A DNA stretch of 64,000 nt from DASTBU01 sp035711845 (GTDB lineage Bacteria; Acidobacteriota; Vicinamibacteria; Vicinamibacterales; 2-12-FULL-66-21). Below are positions 7,084 to 17,472 of this stretch, piece after piece (within the stretch, counting starts at the first letter, position 1; each line of letters starts with the position of its first letter). The stretch lies in assembly GCA_035711845.1 (NCBI GenBank), contig DASTBU010000058.1, forward strand, positions 1 through 64,000, given 5' to 3'. The notes under the pieces are model-generated. The model was given only the letters and a program-made list of their open reading frames with translations, made no database searches and was not told where the DNA came from. The position numbers were made by a program, and so were the translations under genes.

Positions 7084-9351
7084 ATGCAGATTCGGTCGGT
7101 TGCAGTCCTGGGCGCTGGCACGATGGGGGCGCAGATCGCCGCACACTTCGCAAACGCGGGCGTCCCGGCGCTGCTGCTCGACGTCACTCGCGAGGCCGCG
7201 CGCGCCGGGTTCGAGCGGGCTCGCGCGCTCAAGCCCGATCCTTTCTTCAGCGCTGCCGCGTACAGTCTGATCCGCACCGGCAGCTTCGACGCGGACTTGG
7301 CCAGCCTGGCCTCGTGCGATTGGATCATCGAGGCCGTGGTCGAACAGCTGGACATCAAGCAATCGCTGCTCGAGCGTGTCGAAGAACACCGCGCGCCCCA
7401 CGCCGTCGTGAGCTCCAACACCTCGGGGATTCCGCTCACCTCGATTGCGGAGGGCCGTTCAGCCGCGTTCAAAGCGCACTGGCTCGGCACGCATTTCTTC
7501 AATCCGCCCAGATACCTGCACCTGCTGGAGCTGATTCCAACGGCCGACACCGACCCTGCGGTGCTCGACGGTGTCGCGAGCTTCGCCGACCACCATCTCG
7601 GCAAGGGCGTGGTCGTCGCGAAGGACACACCGAACTTCATCGCGAACCATCTCGGGCTCTTCGGAGTCGCGCAGACGTTTCGCGCGCTGGCCGGCAGCGA
7701 ATACACGATCGAGGAGATCGACGCGATTACTGGTCCGGCGATCGGCCGCCCGAAGAGCGCCACGTTCCGGACGATGGACATCGCCGGAATCGACGTGCTC
7801 GGGCACGTGCTCCGCAATCTTTCCGAGCGTCTGACGGATCCCGCAGCCCGGGAGATCTTTGCGCTCCCGCCCCTGGTGCAGGCCCTCGTCGAACGCGGGT
7901 GGACGGGCGCGAAGGCGGGCCAGGGGTTCTACAAGAAGGACGCGTCGGGCGAGATCCTCACGCTCGACCTCGGGACGCTCACCTATCGAGCAAAGCAAGC
8001 GGCGCGGCTCCCCTCGATCGATGCCGCCCGATCGATTGAGGCGGTTGGCGACCGCATCCGCACCCTCTTCACGGGCAGGGACAAGGTCGGCAGCTTCCTG
8101 CGGGCAACCTTGGGGCCGACTCTCGTCTACGCGGCCCGGGTCACCCCCGAGATCGCTCACTCGATCGATGACGTCGATCGCGCGATGCGATGGGGATTCG
8201 GCTGGGATCTCGGTCCCTTCGAAACCTGGGACGCCATCGGGATCGACCGCGTGCTGGAGGCCTCTCAGGTCACCGACATTCCGCCGCTCGTGCGCGAGGC
8301 GCAGGCGCGCGGTGGCTTCCGCCCGGGTGCCGAGCTTGCGCCGGCCGCCGCGGACCTCCTGATTCTGCAGTCGTCGAAGCGATCGAGAGGCGTGGTGAAG
8401 AAGAACGCCGGCGCCAGCCTCGTCGACCTCGGCGACGGGGTGCTGTGCTGCGAGTTCCACTCGAAGATGAATGCGATCGGCGGTGACACGCTCCAGATGC
8501 TCCAGGCCGGGGTCAAGGAGGCCTCGGCCGGGTACCGCGCGCTCGTTGTCGGTAACGACGCGCCGAACTTTTCGGCAGGCGCAAACCTCATGCTGCTCCT
8601 GCTCGAAGCGCAGGAGGGCAACTGGGACGAGGTGGACCTGATGATTCGGTCCTTCCAGTCCGCGACGATGGCATTGAAGTACGCGCCTGTCCCCGTGGTG
8701 GCCGCCCCGGCCGGGCTGGCGCTCGGCGGTGGCTGCGAGCTGGCGCTCCACGGAGATCGCGTTCAGGCGGCCGCCGAGGCCTATATCGGCCTCGTCGAGG
8801 TGGGCGTCGGGCTCATTCCTGCAGGGGGTGGCACCAAGGAAATGCTCGCACGTGCTGCAGAGTCCGCTCCCGCAGGGGTCGATCTCCTGCCATACGTGCA
8901 ACGGGTGTTCGAGACGATCGGGTTCGGCAAGGTCTCGACGAGCGCAGCCGACGCGAAGCGCATCGGGTATCTGCGGGATGTGGACGACGTGACGATGAAC
9001 CGGGACCGCCTGATCGCCGATGCGAAGGCGGCCGCACTGGCGCTGGCGAGCGACTACAGCGCGCCGCAGCCACGACAGGCCGTCAGGGTGGGGGGCGAGG
9101 GCCTGCTCGCCGCGCTGAAGCTGGGCATTCACCTCGCCTGGCGGGCGGGACGGATCAGCGACCACGACGCGCTGATTGGCCGCAAGCTGGCCTGGATCCT
9201 TGCCGGCGGCAGTCTGCCTCATCCCGCCGCGGTGTCCGAGCAGCAGCTGCTCGACCTCGAGCGTGAGGCATTTCTCAGCCTCTGCGGAGAACGACGCACG
9301 CAGGAACGAATCGCTTACACGCTCAAGACGGGTAAGACGCTTAGGAATTGA
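7084..9351 (+). CDS. fadN: 3-hydroxyacyl-CoA dehydrogenase / enoyl-CoA hydratase FadN
   Basis: 755-residue bifunctional beta-oxidation enzyme. The N-terminal NAD-binding Rossmann fold carries GAGTMG at 10-15 and the 3-hydroxyacyl-CoA dehydrogenase C-domains follow. The C-terminal third is a crotonase domain with the oxyanion-hole segments FSAGANL and APAGLALGGGCELALHGD. The dehydrogenase-then-hydratase order and length match Bacillus FadN (YusL), not the reversed order of E. coli FadB. It would hydrate trans-2-enoyl-CoA and oxidise the product to 3-ketoacyl-CoA for the FadA thiolase encoded downstream. The ATG at 7084 is favoured because GAGTMG then falls at the usual distance from the N-terminus; a long upstream in-frame extension overlaps fadR and is rejected. 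Confidence 0.94.
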   Translation: MQIRSVAVLGAGTMGAQIAAHFANAGVPALLLDVTREAARAGFERARALKPDPFFSAAAYSLIRTGSFDADLASLASCDWIIEAVVEQLDIKQSLLERVEEHRAPHAVVSSNTSGIPLTSIAEGRSAAFKAHWLGTHFFNPPRYLHLLELIPTADTDPAVLDGVASFADHHLGKGVVVAKDTPNFIANHLGLFGVAQTFRALAGSEYTIEEIDAITGPAIGRPKSATFRTMDIAGIDVLGHVLRNLSERLTDPAAREIFALPPLVQALVERGWTGAKAGQGFYKKDASGEILTLDLGTLTYRAKQAARLPSIDAARSIEAVGDRIRTLFTGRDKVGSFLRATLGPTLVYAARVTPEIAHSIDDVDRAMRWGFGWDLGPFETWDAIGIDRVLEASQVTDIPPLVREAQARGGFRPGAELAPAAADLLILQSSKRSRGVVKKNAGASLVDLGDGVLCCEFHSKMNAIGGDTLQMLQAGVKEASAGYRALVVGNDAPNFSAGANLMLLLLEAQEGNWDEVDLMIRSFQSATMALKYAPVPVVAAPAGLALGGGCELALHGDRVQAAAEAYIGLVEVGVGLIPAGGGTKEMLARAAESAPAGVDLLPYVQRVFETIGFGKVSTSAADAKRIGYLRDVDDVTMNRDRLIADAKAAALALASDYSAPQPRQAVRVGGEGLLAALKLGIHLAWRAGRISDHDALIGRKLAWILAGGSLPHPAAVSEQQLLDLEREAFLSLCGERRTQERIAYTLKTGKTLRN

Positions 9352-9360
9352 AGGAGAGTA

Positions 9361-9409
9361 GTTCTGAGTTCTGAGTTCTGAGTTCTGAGTTCTGAGTTCT
9401 GAGTTCGGA
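9361..9409. repeat. Heptamer satellite GTTCTGA, 7 units
   Basis: Six perfect GTTCTGA units and a seventh GTTCGGA, 49 bp in all, starting nine bases after the fadN stop codon and ending just before the next gene. A sister array of the same unit and the same number of copies lies at 43293-43341. Every unit carries a TGA, so stop codons occur in one frame throughout. Confidence 0.95.
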
Positions 9410-9423
9410 GTCGCTGATTAACC

Positions 9424-10203
9424 ATGTTCGACAGAGGGTCGGGGCCGCCCGTGATCGTGATTCCCGGCGTGCAGGGCCGATGGGAATGGATGAAACCGGC
9501 GCTCGAGGCGCTGAGCCGGACGTGCAGGACCATCTCGTACTCGTTGCGTGGCGACATCGGATCCGGGGCGCGCCTCGAGCCGGAGCTGGGGTTCGACGCG
9601 TATGTGCAGCAGCTCGACGAGCTTGCAGAACGTCTCGAGCTGGGTCAGCCGGCGGTGTGCGGCGTGTCGTACGGCGGCTGGATTGCGCTTCGGTACGCTG
9701 CGCGACACGCAGATCGGGTCAGCTCGCTCGTCCTGGTCTCGGCCCCTTCACCCGGCTGGAGCCCGTCGCCGCGACAGGCTGCTTACATCAGCAGACCGTG
9801 GCTGTCGGCGCCGGCGTTCATGGCCGCCGGCCCGCTTCGTGTGTGGCCCGAAATTCACGCGGCGCTTCCGGACTGGCCCTCCCGGCTGCGCTTCTCGGTG
9901 GCACAAGGCCTGCGCGTCCTGTCGGCGCCGATGATTCCACCGCTGATGTCCACACGCGTGCAGCAGGCACAGGCGCTCGATTTCCGGCCCGACTGCGAGC
10001 GCATCGCCGCGCCGACCCTGGTGGTGACCGGCGAGGAGGGTCTCGACAGCGTCGTGCCCGTCCACGTCACCCGGCGCTACTGCTCGCTCATCCGCGGCGC
10101 GCGGTACGAAATGATGCCGGGGACCGGACACATCGGAATGGTCACGCAACCCGAACGTTTCTCCGAACTGGTGGGTGGCTTCGTTCATGCCAACTATCAC
10201 TGA
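9424..10203 (+). CDS. Alpha/beta-fold hydrolase
   Basis: 259 residues with the alpha/beta hydrolase pattern: an HG-like oxyanion region (IPGVQGRWEWM), nucleophile elbow GVSYGG, an acid in the VTGEEGLDSVVP region and a late His in GTGHIGM. It could be an esterase or thioesterase for acyl chains. Its place between fadN and fadA suggests release or activation of fatty-acyl substrates, but this is inference from position. Its 3' end overlaps the next hydrolase gene by 17 bases. The start ATG follows the GTTCTGA array by 14 bases and has no obvious Shine-Dalgarno, so expression may depend on read-through from fadN. Confidence 0.85.
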   Translation: MFDRGSGPPVIVIPGVQGRWEWMKPALEALSRTCRTISYSLRGDIGSGARLEPELGFDAYVQQLDELAERLELGQPAVCGVSYGGWIALRYAARHADRVSSLVLVSAPSPGWSPSPRQAAYISRPWLSAPAFMAAGPLRVWPEIHAALPDWPSRLRFSVAQGLRVLSAPMIPPLMSTRVQQAQALDFRPDCERIAAPTLVVTGEEGLDSVVPVHVTRRYCSLIRGARYEMMPGTGHIGMVTQPERFSELVGGFVHANYH

Positions 10204-10840
10204 TCTGACGGGGCCGGCCGGCGCGCTGGAAGCGACGCTCGAGCGGCCCGCCAGTGGCCGTGGCGATCAACAGGTTCGCGCGGCCGTCGTCTTCGCCCAT
10301 CCACACCCGCAGTACGGCGGGACGATGCATACGAAGGCGGTGTATCAGGGAGCCAAGGGACTCGCGCGGATTGGCTGTGCCGTGCTGCGGTTCAACTTCC
10401 GGGGCGTGGGTCGCAGCGCCGGGGAGTTCGATCGAGGCGAAGGAGAACTCGCGGATTTCAGCTCGGCGCTCGACTACATGGCCGCGCGATACCCCGAGGC
10501 CAGGCTGTGGAGCGCGGGGTTCTCGTTCGGCGCGTGGGTGGCGCTCGAGGCCGGCGCCGTGGATCCGCGGGTATCGGCGTTGATCGGCATCGCGCCGCCG
10601 GTTGCCACATCGGCATCAGGCATGAGCTACGAGTTCCCGAATACGCTGGCGAGCACCAAGGCCAAGTTCTTCGTGCAGGGCGAGGCCGATGAAGTGTGCC
10701 CGCTCGAGGCACTCTGGCAGTTCTACGGCCGCCTCGAGGAGCCCAAGGAGATGGTCGTGATCGACGGCGCCGATCACCTCTTCGAGGGAAGGACGGCGGA
10801 GGTTGGTGAAGCGCTCGAAGATCTGTTGGGGGATTACTGA
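10187..10840 (+). CDS. Small alpha/beta hydrolase, COG2945/KANL3-Tex30-like
   Basis: 217 residues. The N-terminal HPHPQYGGTMHTK block is diagnostic of the COG2945 alpha/beta hydrolases. Also present are FNFRGVGRSAGE, the nucleophile elbow GFSFGAW, an acid in QGEADEVCP and a His in GADHLFEG. Substrate unknown. It overlaps the end of the previous hydrolase by 17 bases, so the pair is probably co-translated within the fad cluster. The ATG at 10187 (MPTITD) is preferred to a GTG twelve bases upstream. Confidence 0.87.
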   Translation: MPTITDLTGPAGALEATLERPASGRGDQQVRAAVVFAHPHPQYGGTMHTKAVYQGAKGLARIGCAVLRFNFRGVGRSAGEFDRGEGELADFSSALDYMAARYPEARLWSAGFSFGAWVALEAGAVDPRVSALIGIAPPVATSASGMSYEFPNTLASTKAKFFVQGEADEVCPLEALWQFYGRLEEPKEMVVIDGADHLFEGRTAEVGEALEDLLGDY

Positions 10841-10913
10841 GCTGTAGCCCGGTGTCCGCTTGCCTCGCCGTAGCCTTTGGCGAAGGCGGGAGGTCCGCTT
10901 GCAAGGAATAACA

Positions 10914-12080
10914 ATGCGAGACGCAGTAATCGTTTCAGCGGTGCGGACGGCGGTGGGCAAGGCGCCGAATGGGGCGCTGCGGTACACGCGGCCCGACGAG
11001 ATGGCGGCCGTCGTGATCGCGGAGGCCCTGAAGCGCGCGCCCGGCGTGAAGGGCGAGGACGTGGACGACGTGATTATGGGGTGCGCGATGCCGGAGGCCG
11101 AGCAGGGGCTGAACGTCGCGCGCATCGCGAGCCTGCGCGCCGGCGTCCCCGTATCGGCCGCAGCGGTCACCGTCAACCGGTTCTGCTCGTCCGGCCTCCA
11201 GTCGATTGCATACGCCGCCGAGCGGATCATGGCGGGGTTCGCCGACACGATCGTCGCCGGCGGGACCGAGTCGATGAGCATGGTGCCCATGGGCGGGCAC
11301 AAGGTGGCGCCAAACCCGGCGCTCGTCGAGAGCTACCCCGACGTGTATCTGACCACCGGGCTGGTCGGCGAGAACCACGCGCGGGAAGCCAGCGTGTCCC
11401 GCGAAGAGCAGGACGCGTTCGCGCTCCGCAGCCATCAGCGCGCGATTCAGGCGATCGACACCGGGCGCTTCAAGGACGAGATCGTCCCGCTGCAACTCCG
11501 CATGGCTGCCAACGGCGGCCCCGTCAAGACCGCGACGTTCGATACCGACGAGGGTCCGCGCCGCGATACGTCCGCCGAGGCGCTCGCCAAGCTGAGGCCC
11601 GCGTTCCACGCGTCCGGGACCGTCACAGCCGGGAATTCCTCGCAGACGAGCGACGGCGCGGCCGCTGTGGTCGTGATGTCGGGCGAGCGCGCCGGGGCCC
11701 TTGGCCTGACGCCGCTCGCGCGTTTCGTGGCATTCGCCACCGCCGGCGTGGAGCCGGAACGTTTCGGCATCGGCCCCGTGCCGGCCATCCGCAAGGTGCT
11801 GAAGCTGGCCGGATTGACGCTGGAGCAGATGGATCTCGTGGAGCTGAACGAAGCGTTCGCCTCGCAGGTCATCGCCTGCCTGCGCGAGCTGCCGATCGAC
11901 CCCGACAAGATGAACGTGAACGGCGGCGCGATTGCACTTGGCCATCCGCTCGGGTGCACCGGTGCCAAGCTCACAGCCACGCTGCTGTACGAGATGAAGC
12001 GCCGGGGGTCGAAATACGGAATGGTCACGATGTGCGTGGGCGGCGGCATGGGCGCTGCCGGGGTCTTCGAGCGCATGTGA
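10914..12080 (+). CDS. fadA: Acetyl-CoA acyltransferase (3-ketoacyl-CoA thiolase) FadA
   Basis: 388 residues, the usual thiolase length. Catalytic C91 sits in NRFCSSG, the C-terminal histidine in GGAIALGHPLGCTG, and the second reactive cysteine in CVGGGMG. It cleaves 3-ketoacyl-CoA to acetyl-CoA and a shortened acyl-CoA, completing the cycle with FadN and FadE. AAGGA lies six bases upstream of the ATG at 10914, which decides the start over an in-frame alternative 54 bases earlier. The gene order fadN...fadA...fadE matches the Bacillus fadNAE operon, with two hydrolase genes inserted. Confidence 0.95.
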   Translation: MRDAVIVSAVRTAVGKAPNGALRYTRPDEMAAVVIAEALKRAPGVKGEDVDDVIMGCAMPEAEQGLNVARIASLRAGVPVSAAAVTVNRFCSSGLQSIAYAAERIMAGFADTIVAGGTESMSMVPMGGHKVAPNPALVESYPDVYLTTGLVGENHAREASVSREEQDAFALRSHQRAIQAIDTGRFKDEIVPLQLRMAANGGPVKTATFDTDEGPRRDTSAEALAKLRPAFHASGTVTAGNSSQTSDGAAAVVVMSGERAGALGLTPLARFVAFATAGVEPERFGIGPVPAIRKVLKLAGLTLEQMDLVELNEAFASQVIACLRELPIDPDKMNVNGGAIALGHPLGCTGAKLTATLLYEMKRRGSKYGMVTMCVGGGMGAAGVFERM

Positions 12081-12092
12081 CGGAGATGCTGT

Positions 12093-12517
12093 CACGCTTC
12101 CCCACGGGACACACGATGAACACGATGGATCGATGAACACGATGCAGGGTTTCAAAGAGGTCGTCATCGTGACCATCGTGTCATCGGGACCATCGTGCCC
12201 CCCGGGGCGTCGGAGCACGGGCAACGGACCACGGCACGCTTCCCCACGGGACACACGACGAACACGATGGATCGATGAACACGATGCAGGGTTTCAAAGA
12301 GGTCGTCATCGTGACCATCGTGTCATCGTGACCATCGTGGCCCCCGGGCGTCGGAGCACGGGCAACGGATCACGGCACGCTTCCCCACGGGACACACGAT
12401 GAACAAGATGGATCGATGAACACGATGCAGGGTTTCAAAGCGGTCGGCATCGTGACCGTCGTGTCATCGTGACCATCGTGACCCCCGGGGGGTCGGAGCA
12501 CGGGCAACGGACCACGG
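12093..12517. repeat. Three tandem copies of a ~141-bp CATCGTG-rich element
   Basis: Copies begin at 12093, 12235 and 12376 with spacing 142 and 141. Each opens CACGCTTCCCCACGGGACAC. Each then has a CACGATGAACACGATGGATC segment, a GCAGGGTTTCAAAG loop, a CATCGTGACCATCGTG segment complementary to the first half, and a tail ending in GGAGCACGGGCAACGG. Each unit is therefore an imperfect hairpin. The array fills the fadA-fadE gap. Related sequence is at about 212-262 and, more divergent and inverted, at about 20805-20900. Confidence 0.93.
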
Positions 12518-12539
12518 ATTACGGAATCGAGGAGAGTTT

Positions 12540-14285
<1,746 letters not shown>

Positions 14286-14450
14286 TCCGTCATGCGGCTC
14301 GGAACGAGACTCTCGTACGGGTTGGGTGAGCTGCACAACCTATAAGGCGCGCCACGGGCGCGCCCGCGGGAGCGGAGCGGGGCCTTTGGGGCCCCCGCGA
14401 GCGACGGCGTTGGGGGGTCCGGCGGGGCGAAGCCCCCCGGTCTAATCAAG
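14286..14450. other. GC-rich spacer after fadE with hairpin potential
   Basis: 165 bp without a gene. It holds a GGGGCC...GGCCCC hairpin near 14377-14396 and a second GGGG-rich/CCCC-rich complement before 14443. There is no T-tract, so an intrinsic terminator cannot be called. Confidence 0.45.
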
Positions 14451-15044
14451 ATGATGCGCTATCTGGCCTGGGTGCTGGCGCTCGCAACCACCGCGAGCGC
14501 CTGCACCAAGCACCAGCTGACCTACGAAGAAGAGATCGGCGCGTGGCGCGCGGAAAAGGATCGCTACATGCGCTCGGCCGATTCTCCTGTGCCTCCGGAC
14601 ACGCGTGAGGGGTTCCCGCCTCTGCTCTATTTTCCGATCTCCGAACCGTACCGCGTGCCGGCAGAGCTCCAGGTCATCCCGGCCGAGGACGTGATCGAGA
14701 TGTCCACCTCCACCGGGCTGCGCCGCAGGATGCGCCGCATCGGGACCCTCCGCTTCACGCTCCAGGGTCAGCCGCTCACGCTCACCGCCTTCGTGGACGC
14801 GTCGGAAAGCGATATGCGGCGGCTGTTCGTGCCATTCAACGACCTCACGAACGGAACCGAAACCTACCAGGGCGGACGCTACCTGGATCTCGACCGCACG
14901 GCGACCGGAATCTACGACCTCGACTTCAACCGGGCCTACAGCCCGTTCTGCGTCTTCAACGTGAACTACGACTGCCCCGTGCCGCCCCGCGAAAACCGTT
15001 TGAAAGTACCCGTGCGCGCCGGCGAGAAGCTGCCCGCGTCGTGA
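14451..15044 (+). CDS. DUF1684 lipoprotein
   Basis: 197 residues. The short signal sequence ends in a lipobox-like TASAC, giving a lipid-anchored protein. The body carries DUF1684 hallmarks: an early YEEEIGAWRAEKD, a GTLRFTLQGQPLTLTAF strand pair, FVPFNDLTNGTETYQGGRYLDL, and the C-terminal FNRAYSPFCVFN...CPVPPRENRL block. The biochemical role of DUF1684 is unknown. Its stop overlaps the HAD phosphatase start by four bases (GTGA), so the two are probably co-translated. Confidence 0.9.
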   Translation: MMRYLAWVLALATTASACTKHQLTYEEEIGAWRAEKDRYMRSADSPVPPDTREGFPPLLYFPISEPYRVPAELQVIPAEDVIEMSTSTGLRRRMRRIGTLRFTLQGQPLTLTAFVDASESDMRRLFVPFNDLTNGTETYQGGRYLDLDRTATGIYDLDFNRAYSPFCVFNVNYDCPVPPRENRLKVPVRAGEKLPAS

Positions 15045-15703
15045 TCTCCGCAATCGTGTTCGACTTCGACGGCGTCCTGGCCGATTCGGAGCCGCTGCAC
15101 CTGCGCGCGTATCAGGAGGTCCTGTCCTCGATGGGGGCGACCCTTCCGCGCGAGGAATACTACGCACGGTATCTGGGCTATGACGACGAGGGTGTGTTTC
15201 TGGCCGTGTCGGAGGACAGAGGCTGGGAGCTGACCGGGGCGCAGATCTCCACGCTGATCGCGGAGAAGACCGAGGCCTTCGAACAGATCGTCGCCGGCGA
15301 GGATGTTCTCTACATCGGCGCCTCGGACTGCGTTCAACGGTTGGCCGCCATCTGGCCCCTCGGCATCGCCTCCGGCGCCCAGCGCCAGGACATCGAGCCC
15401 GTCATCCGCCGCGGCGGCATCGACCGGTTTTTCCGCTTCATCGTCGCGGCCGGCGACACGCCGGAGAGCAAGCCCGCACCAGATCCGTACCTTCGGGCCG
15501 CCGAGTTGCACGGGGTCCCGCCGTCCTCGTGTGTCGCGGTCGAGGATTCGCGCTGGGGAATCCGATCGGCAAAGACGGCCGGGATGTGGTGCATCGGCAT
15601 CACCACCACCTATCCGGTCTCATCGCTGATGGAAGCCGACACGATCGTCACCTCGCTCAGCGAGATCACACCAGAGCTGATCCGATCGCTGCACTCCGGT
15701 TAG
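15041..15703 (+). CDS. HAD-superfamily hydrolase, beta-phosphoglucomutase-like
   Basis: 220 residues. The N-terminal HAD motif I is DFDGVLADSE (nucleophile D8, acid/base D10), with a helical cap (about 18-85). Motif II is in IASGAQR, motif III in ESKPAPDPYLRA and motif IV in VAVEDSRWGIRSAKTAG. The arrangement is that of subfamily I phosphatases/beta-phosphoglucomutases; the exact sugar phosphate is unknown. Translation starts at a GTG overlapping the upstream stop. Confidence 0.9.
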   Translation: MISAIVFDFDGVLADSEPLHLRAYQEVLSSMGATLPREEYYARYLGYDDEGVFLAVSEDRGWELTGAQISTLIAEKTEAFEQIVAGEDVLYIGASDCVQRLAAIWPLGIASGAQRQDIEPVIRRGGIDRFFRFIVAAGDTPESKPAPDPYLRAAELHGVPPSSCVAVEDSRWGIRSAKTAGMWCIGITTTYPVSSLMEADTIVTSLSEITPELIRSLHSG

Positions 15704-15712
15704 AATTCTTTC

Positions 15713-16660
15713 GTGGGCGTTTCCCTGCACCTTCAGTCGCGCTCGGTACAGGTCGGGCGCGAGCTCGAACAGGCAATGAACGCGCGGGGCGAGGATCTCG
15801 GCGCCGCCGCGCTGGCCATCGCGCGCGTCGAGTATCCCGCGCTCGAACCGGGGCGCTATCTCGAGCTGCTGGATCGCATGGGGACCGAGGCGCGTGACCG
15901 GATTGCCGGCACGGCGGTTCGAACCGACGAGGCCATCCACGCGTTCAACGAGTACCTGTACGACGAGCAGGGATTCAGCGGCAACCGCCAGCGGTACGAC
16001 GACCCGCGGAACAGCTTCCTCAACGAGGTGCTCGATCGCCGGACGGGGATCCCGATCAGCCTGGCCGTCGTGTACCTCGAGGTGGCGCGGCGCGCCGGCA
16101 TTCGAGTCGCGGGCGTGAACTTCCCCGGCCACTTTCTGTTGCGCGCCACACTTGGCACTGTCGACGCCTCACCTGAAGCGCGGGAGCGCTTCGCCATCAT
16201 CGATCCATTCCATGGCGGCGCGCGCCTCTCGGAGCCGGACTGCCGCGAACTGCTGCGCCAGCACGTCGGCGACGATGCCGCCTTCGACGAGCAGTTGCTG
16301 GAGCCGGCCAACCGCCGCGACATCATCGTCCGGATGCTTGTCAACCTGAAGCGGCTCTACGTGCGAATGCGCTCGTTTCCGCAGGCGCGCGTCATGTCGG
16401 ATCTGCTGCTCACGGCCGATCCGCCGGCTTACACCGAGCTGCGCGATCGAGGGCTGCTCGCGTATCACCTCGAGGATTTCGCGGCCGCCCTGCGCGACCT
16501 GGAGGCCTACCTGCGTCTGCGGCCGCGGCATACCACGATGATCGAGGAGTCGCCTGGCACTGGCGAGGAAGCAGAGGGCACCCAGCCTGAGCAGAGCGAC
16601 GACGTGCAGATCTGGGAACACGTCAAGAACCTGCGACGACGGGTGGCGGGGTTCAACTAG
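15713..16660 (+). CDS. SirB1-like transglutaminase-fold protein with TPR tail
   Basis: 315 residues beginning with GTG nine bases after the HAD gene. The central SirB1/transglutaminase-like domain (about 30-200) contains FNEYLYDEQGFSGN, LDRRTGIPISLAVVYLEVARRAG and GVNFPGHFLLR. A TPR-like segment (about 215-285) follows, then an acidic tail. The transglutaminase Cys is replaced by Ser in GIPISLAVVY, as usual in this family, so a structural or regulatory rather than protease role is likely. It forms a tight unit with the DUF1684 and HAD genes. Confidence 0.88.
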   Translation: MGVSLHLQSRSVQVGRELEQAMNARGEDLGAAALAIARVEYPALEPGRYLELLDRMGTEARDRIAGTAVRTDEAIHAFNEYLYDEQGFSGNRQRYDDPRNSFLNEVLDRRTGIPISLAVVYLEVARRAGIRVAGVNFPGHFLLRATLGTVDASPEARERFAIIDPFHGGARLSEPDCRELLRQHVGDDAAFDEQLLEPANRRDIIVRMLVNLKRLYVRMRSFPQARVMSDLLLTADPPAYTELRDRGLLAYHLEDFAAALRDLEAYLRLRPRHTTMIEESPGTGEEAEGTQPEQSDDVQIWEHVKNLRRRVAGFN

Positions 16661-17016
16661 GAACTGACGATTGGCCGGGCCGGGTGGAATGTCGATGGCA
16701 GTGCGGCGGTACGGCCGCCAGGGATCAGGCGCACCGGGCGCTGATCGCGGCGCTCGAGCGCCACTTCCCGGTGACAGGTCGAGTGCCAGCTCGGCGGCGT
16801 CAGCCGGACCTGTCGGTGCGCGTCAGCGCCGCGGCGGCGGCGTCCGCCACACCTTGCGGCGCGGCGACGTCGTGGATCTCGGCCCTGCCCAGCGGGTCCA
16901 CGGCTAGTGGACCGTATCAGCGGAAAGTGAAGTGCCACCCCTGGAATTCAGCGGCGGTTTCCGGGCCGCGACGACGGAGCGGCCCGCTTTAGAAATCGAG
17001 TAGACAGTCCACTAGT
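16661..17016. other. Gene-free segment, possible mobile-element remnant
   Basis: 356 bp without a supported gene. Inverted 9-mers CTAGTGGAC (16904-16912) and GTCCACTAG (17007-17015) bracket about 95 bp that includes ATCAGCGGAAAGTGAAG. They end one base before the stop of the nucleotidyltransferase gene. This could be the end of a decayed insertion element, but no transposase fragment could be read, so the call is weak. Confidence 0.3.
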
Positions 17017-17472
17017 CTAGATGTCGTGACCGGGCTCGAGCGCGTCGATATCGGCGAGGTCTTTGAGACGACCGGCGGCCCGTTTGTTCCGCACGAAGGT
17101 TTCGCGACCCAAGAAATGAATCCGGTGATGGCCGAGCACTCCTTCGACGCGGTCCGACCACGCCTCGTGCCATTCGACGCCGCTGATGGCGCTCATCACG
17201 TGGATCTGTACGGGCGGCACGCCCATCTGCAGCATCCGGCGACGGTCCGATACCGCTTCGGGACTCAGGTCGGTGAGGGGAAAGCCGAACGCCTCGAGCG
17301 CCGCGAGCAACCGCGCCGCATTATCGACTGTCGGCCGAATCAGGACGTCGAGATCGCCCGTGAACCGAGGGGCGCCGTGGAAAGCGAGTGCGTAGGCGCC
17401 AACGACGACGAACTCAACCCCATGGGCAATCAAGGATCCGATAAACTCGTCGAAGTCGGGCGCGAGCTCCAT
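17017..17472 (-). CDS. Nucleotidyltransferase-fold protein (toxin/antitoxin-like module)
   Basis: 151 residues. An N-terminal nucleotidyltransferase core has VVVGAYALAFHGAPRFTGDLDVLI: the GxYAL helix followed by a DxD-type metal pair in GDLDVLI. The C-terminal LGRETFVRNKRAAGRLKDLADIDAL block is typical of AbiEii/DUF6036-like nucleotidyltransferases. These modify RNA or protein targets in several toxin-antitoxin systems, but the role here is unproven. Its start lies inside the 3' end of the small upstream gene (59-base overlap), the arrangement of a widespread two-gene module. Confidence 0.8.
   Translation of the reverse strand: MELAPDFDEFIGSLIAHGVEFVVVGAYALAFHGAPRFTGDLDVLIRPTVDNAARLLAALEAFGFPLTDLSPEAVSDRRRMLQMGVPPVQIHVMSAISGVEWHEAWSDRVEGVLGHHRIHFLGRETFVRNKRAAGRLKDLADIDALEPGHDI

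Noticed and set aside
9361..9409. Possible sequencing or assembly artefact
   Set aside because: A second, diverged copy of the same satellite at 43293-43341 with point variants argues for a genuine repeat family.
12093..12517. Possible CRISPR array
   Set aside because: The three units are nearly identical over their whole 141 bp, with no unique spacers and no cas genes nearby; it is an ordinary tandem repeat.
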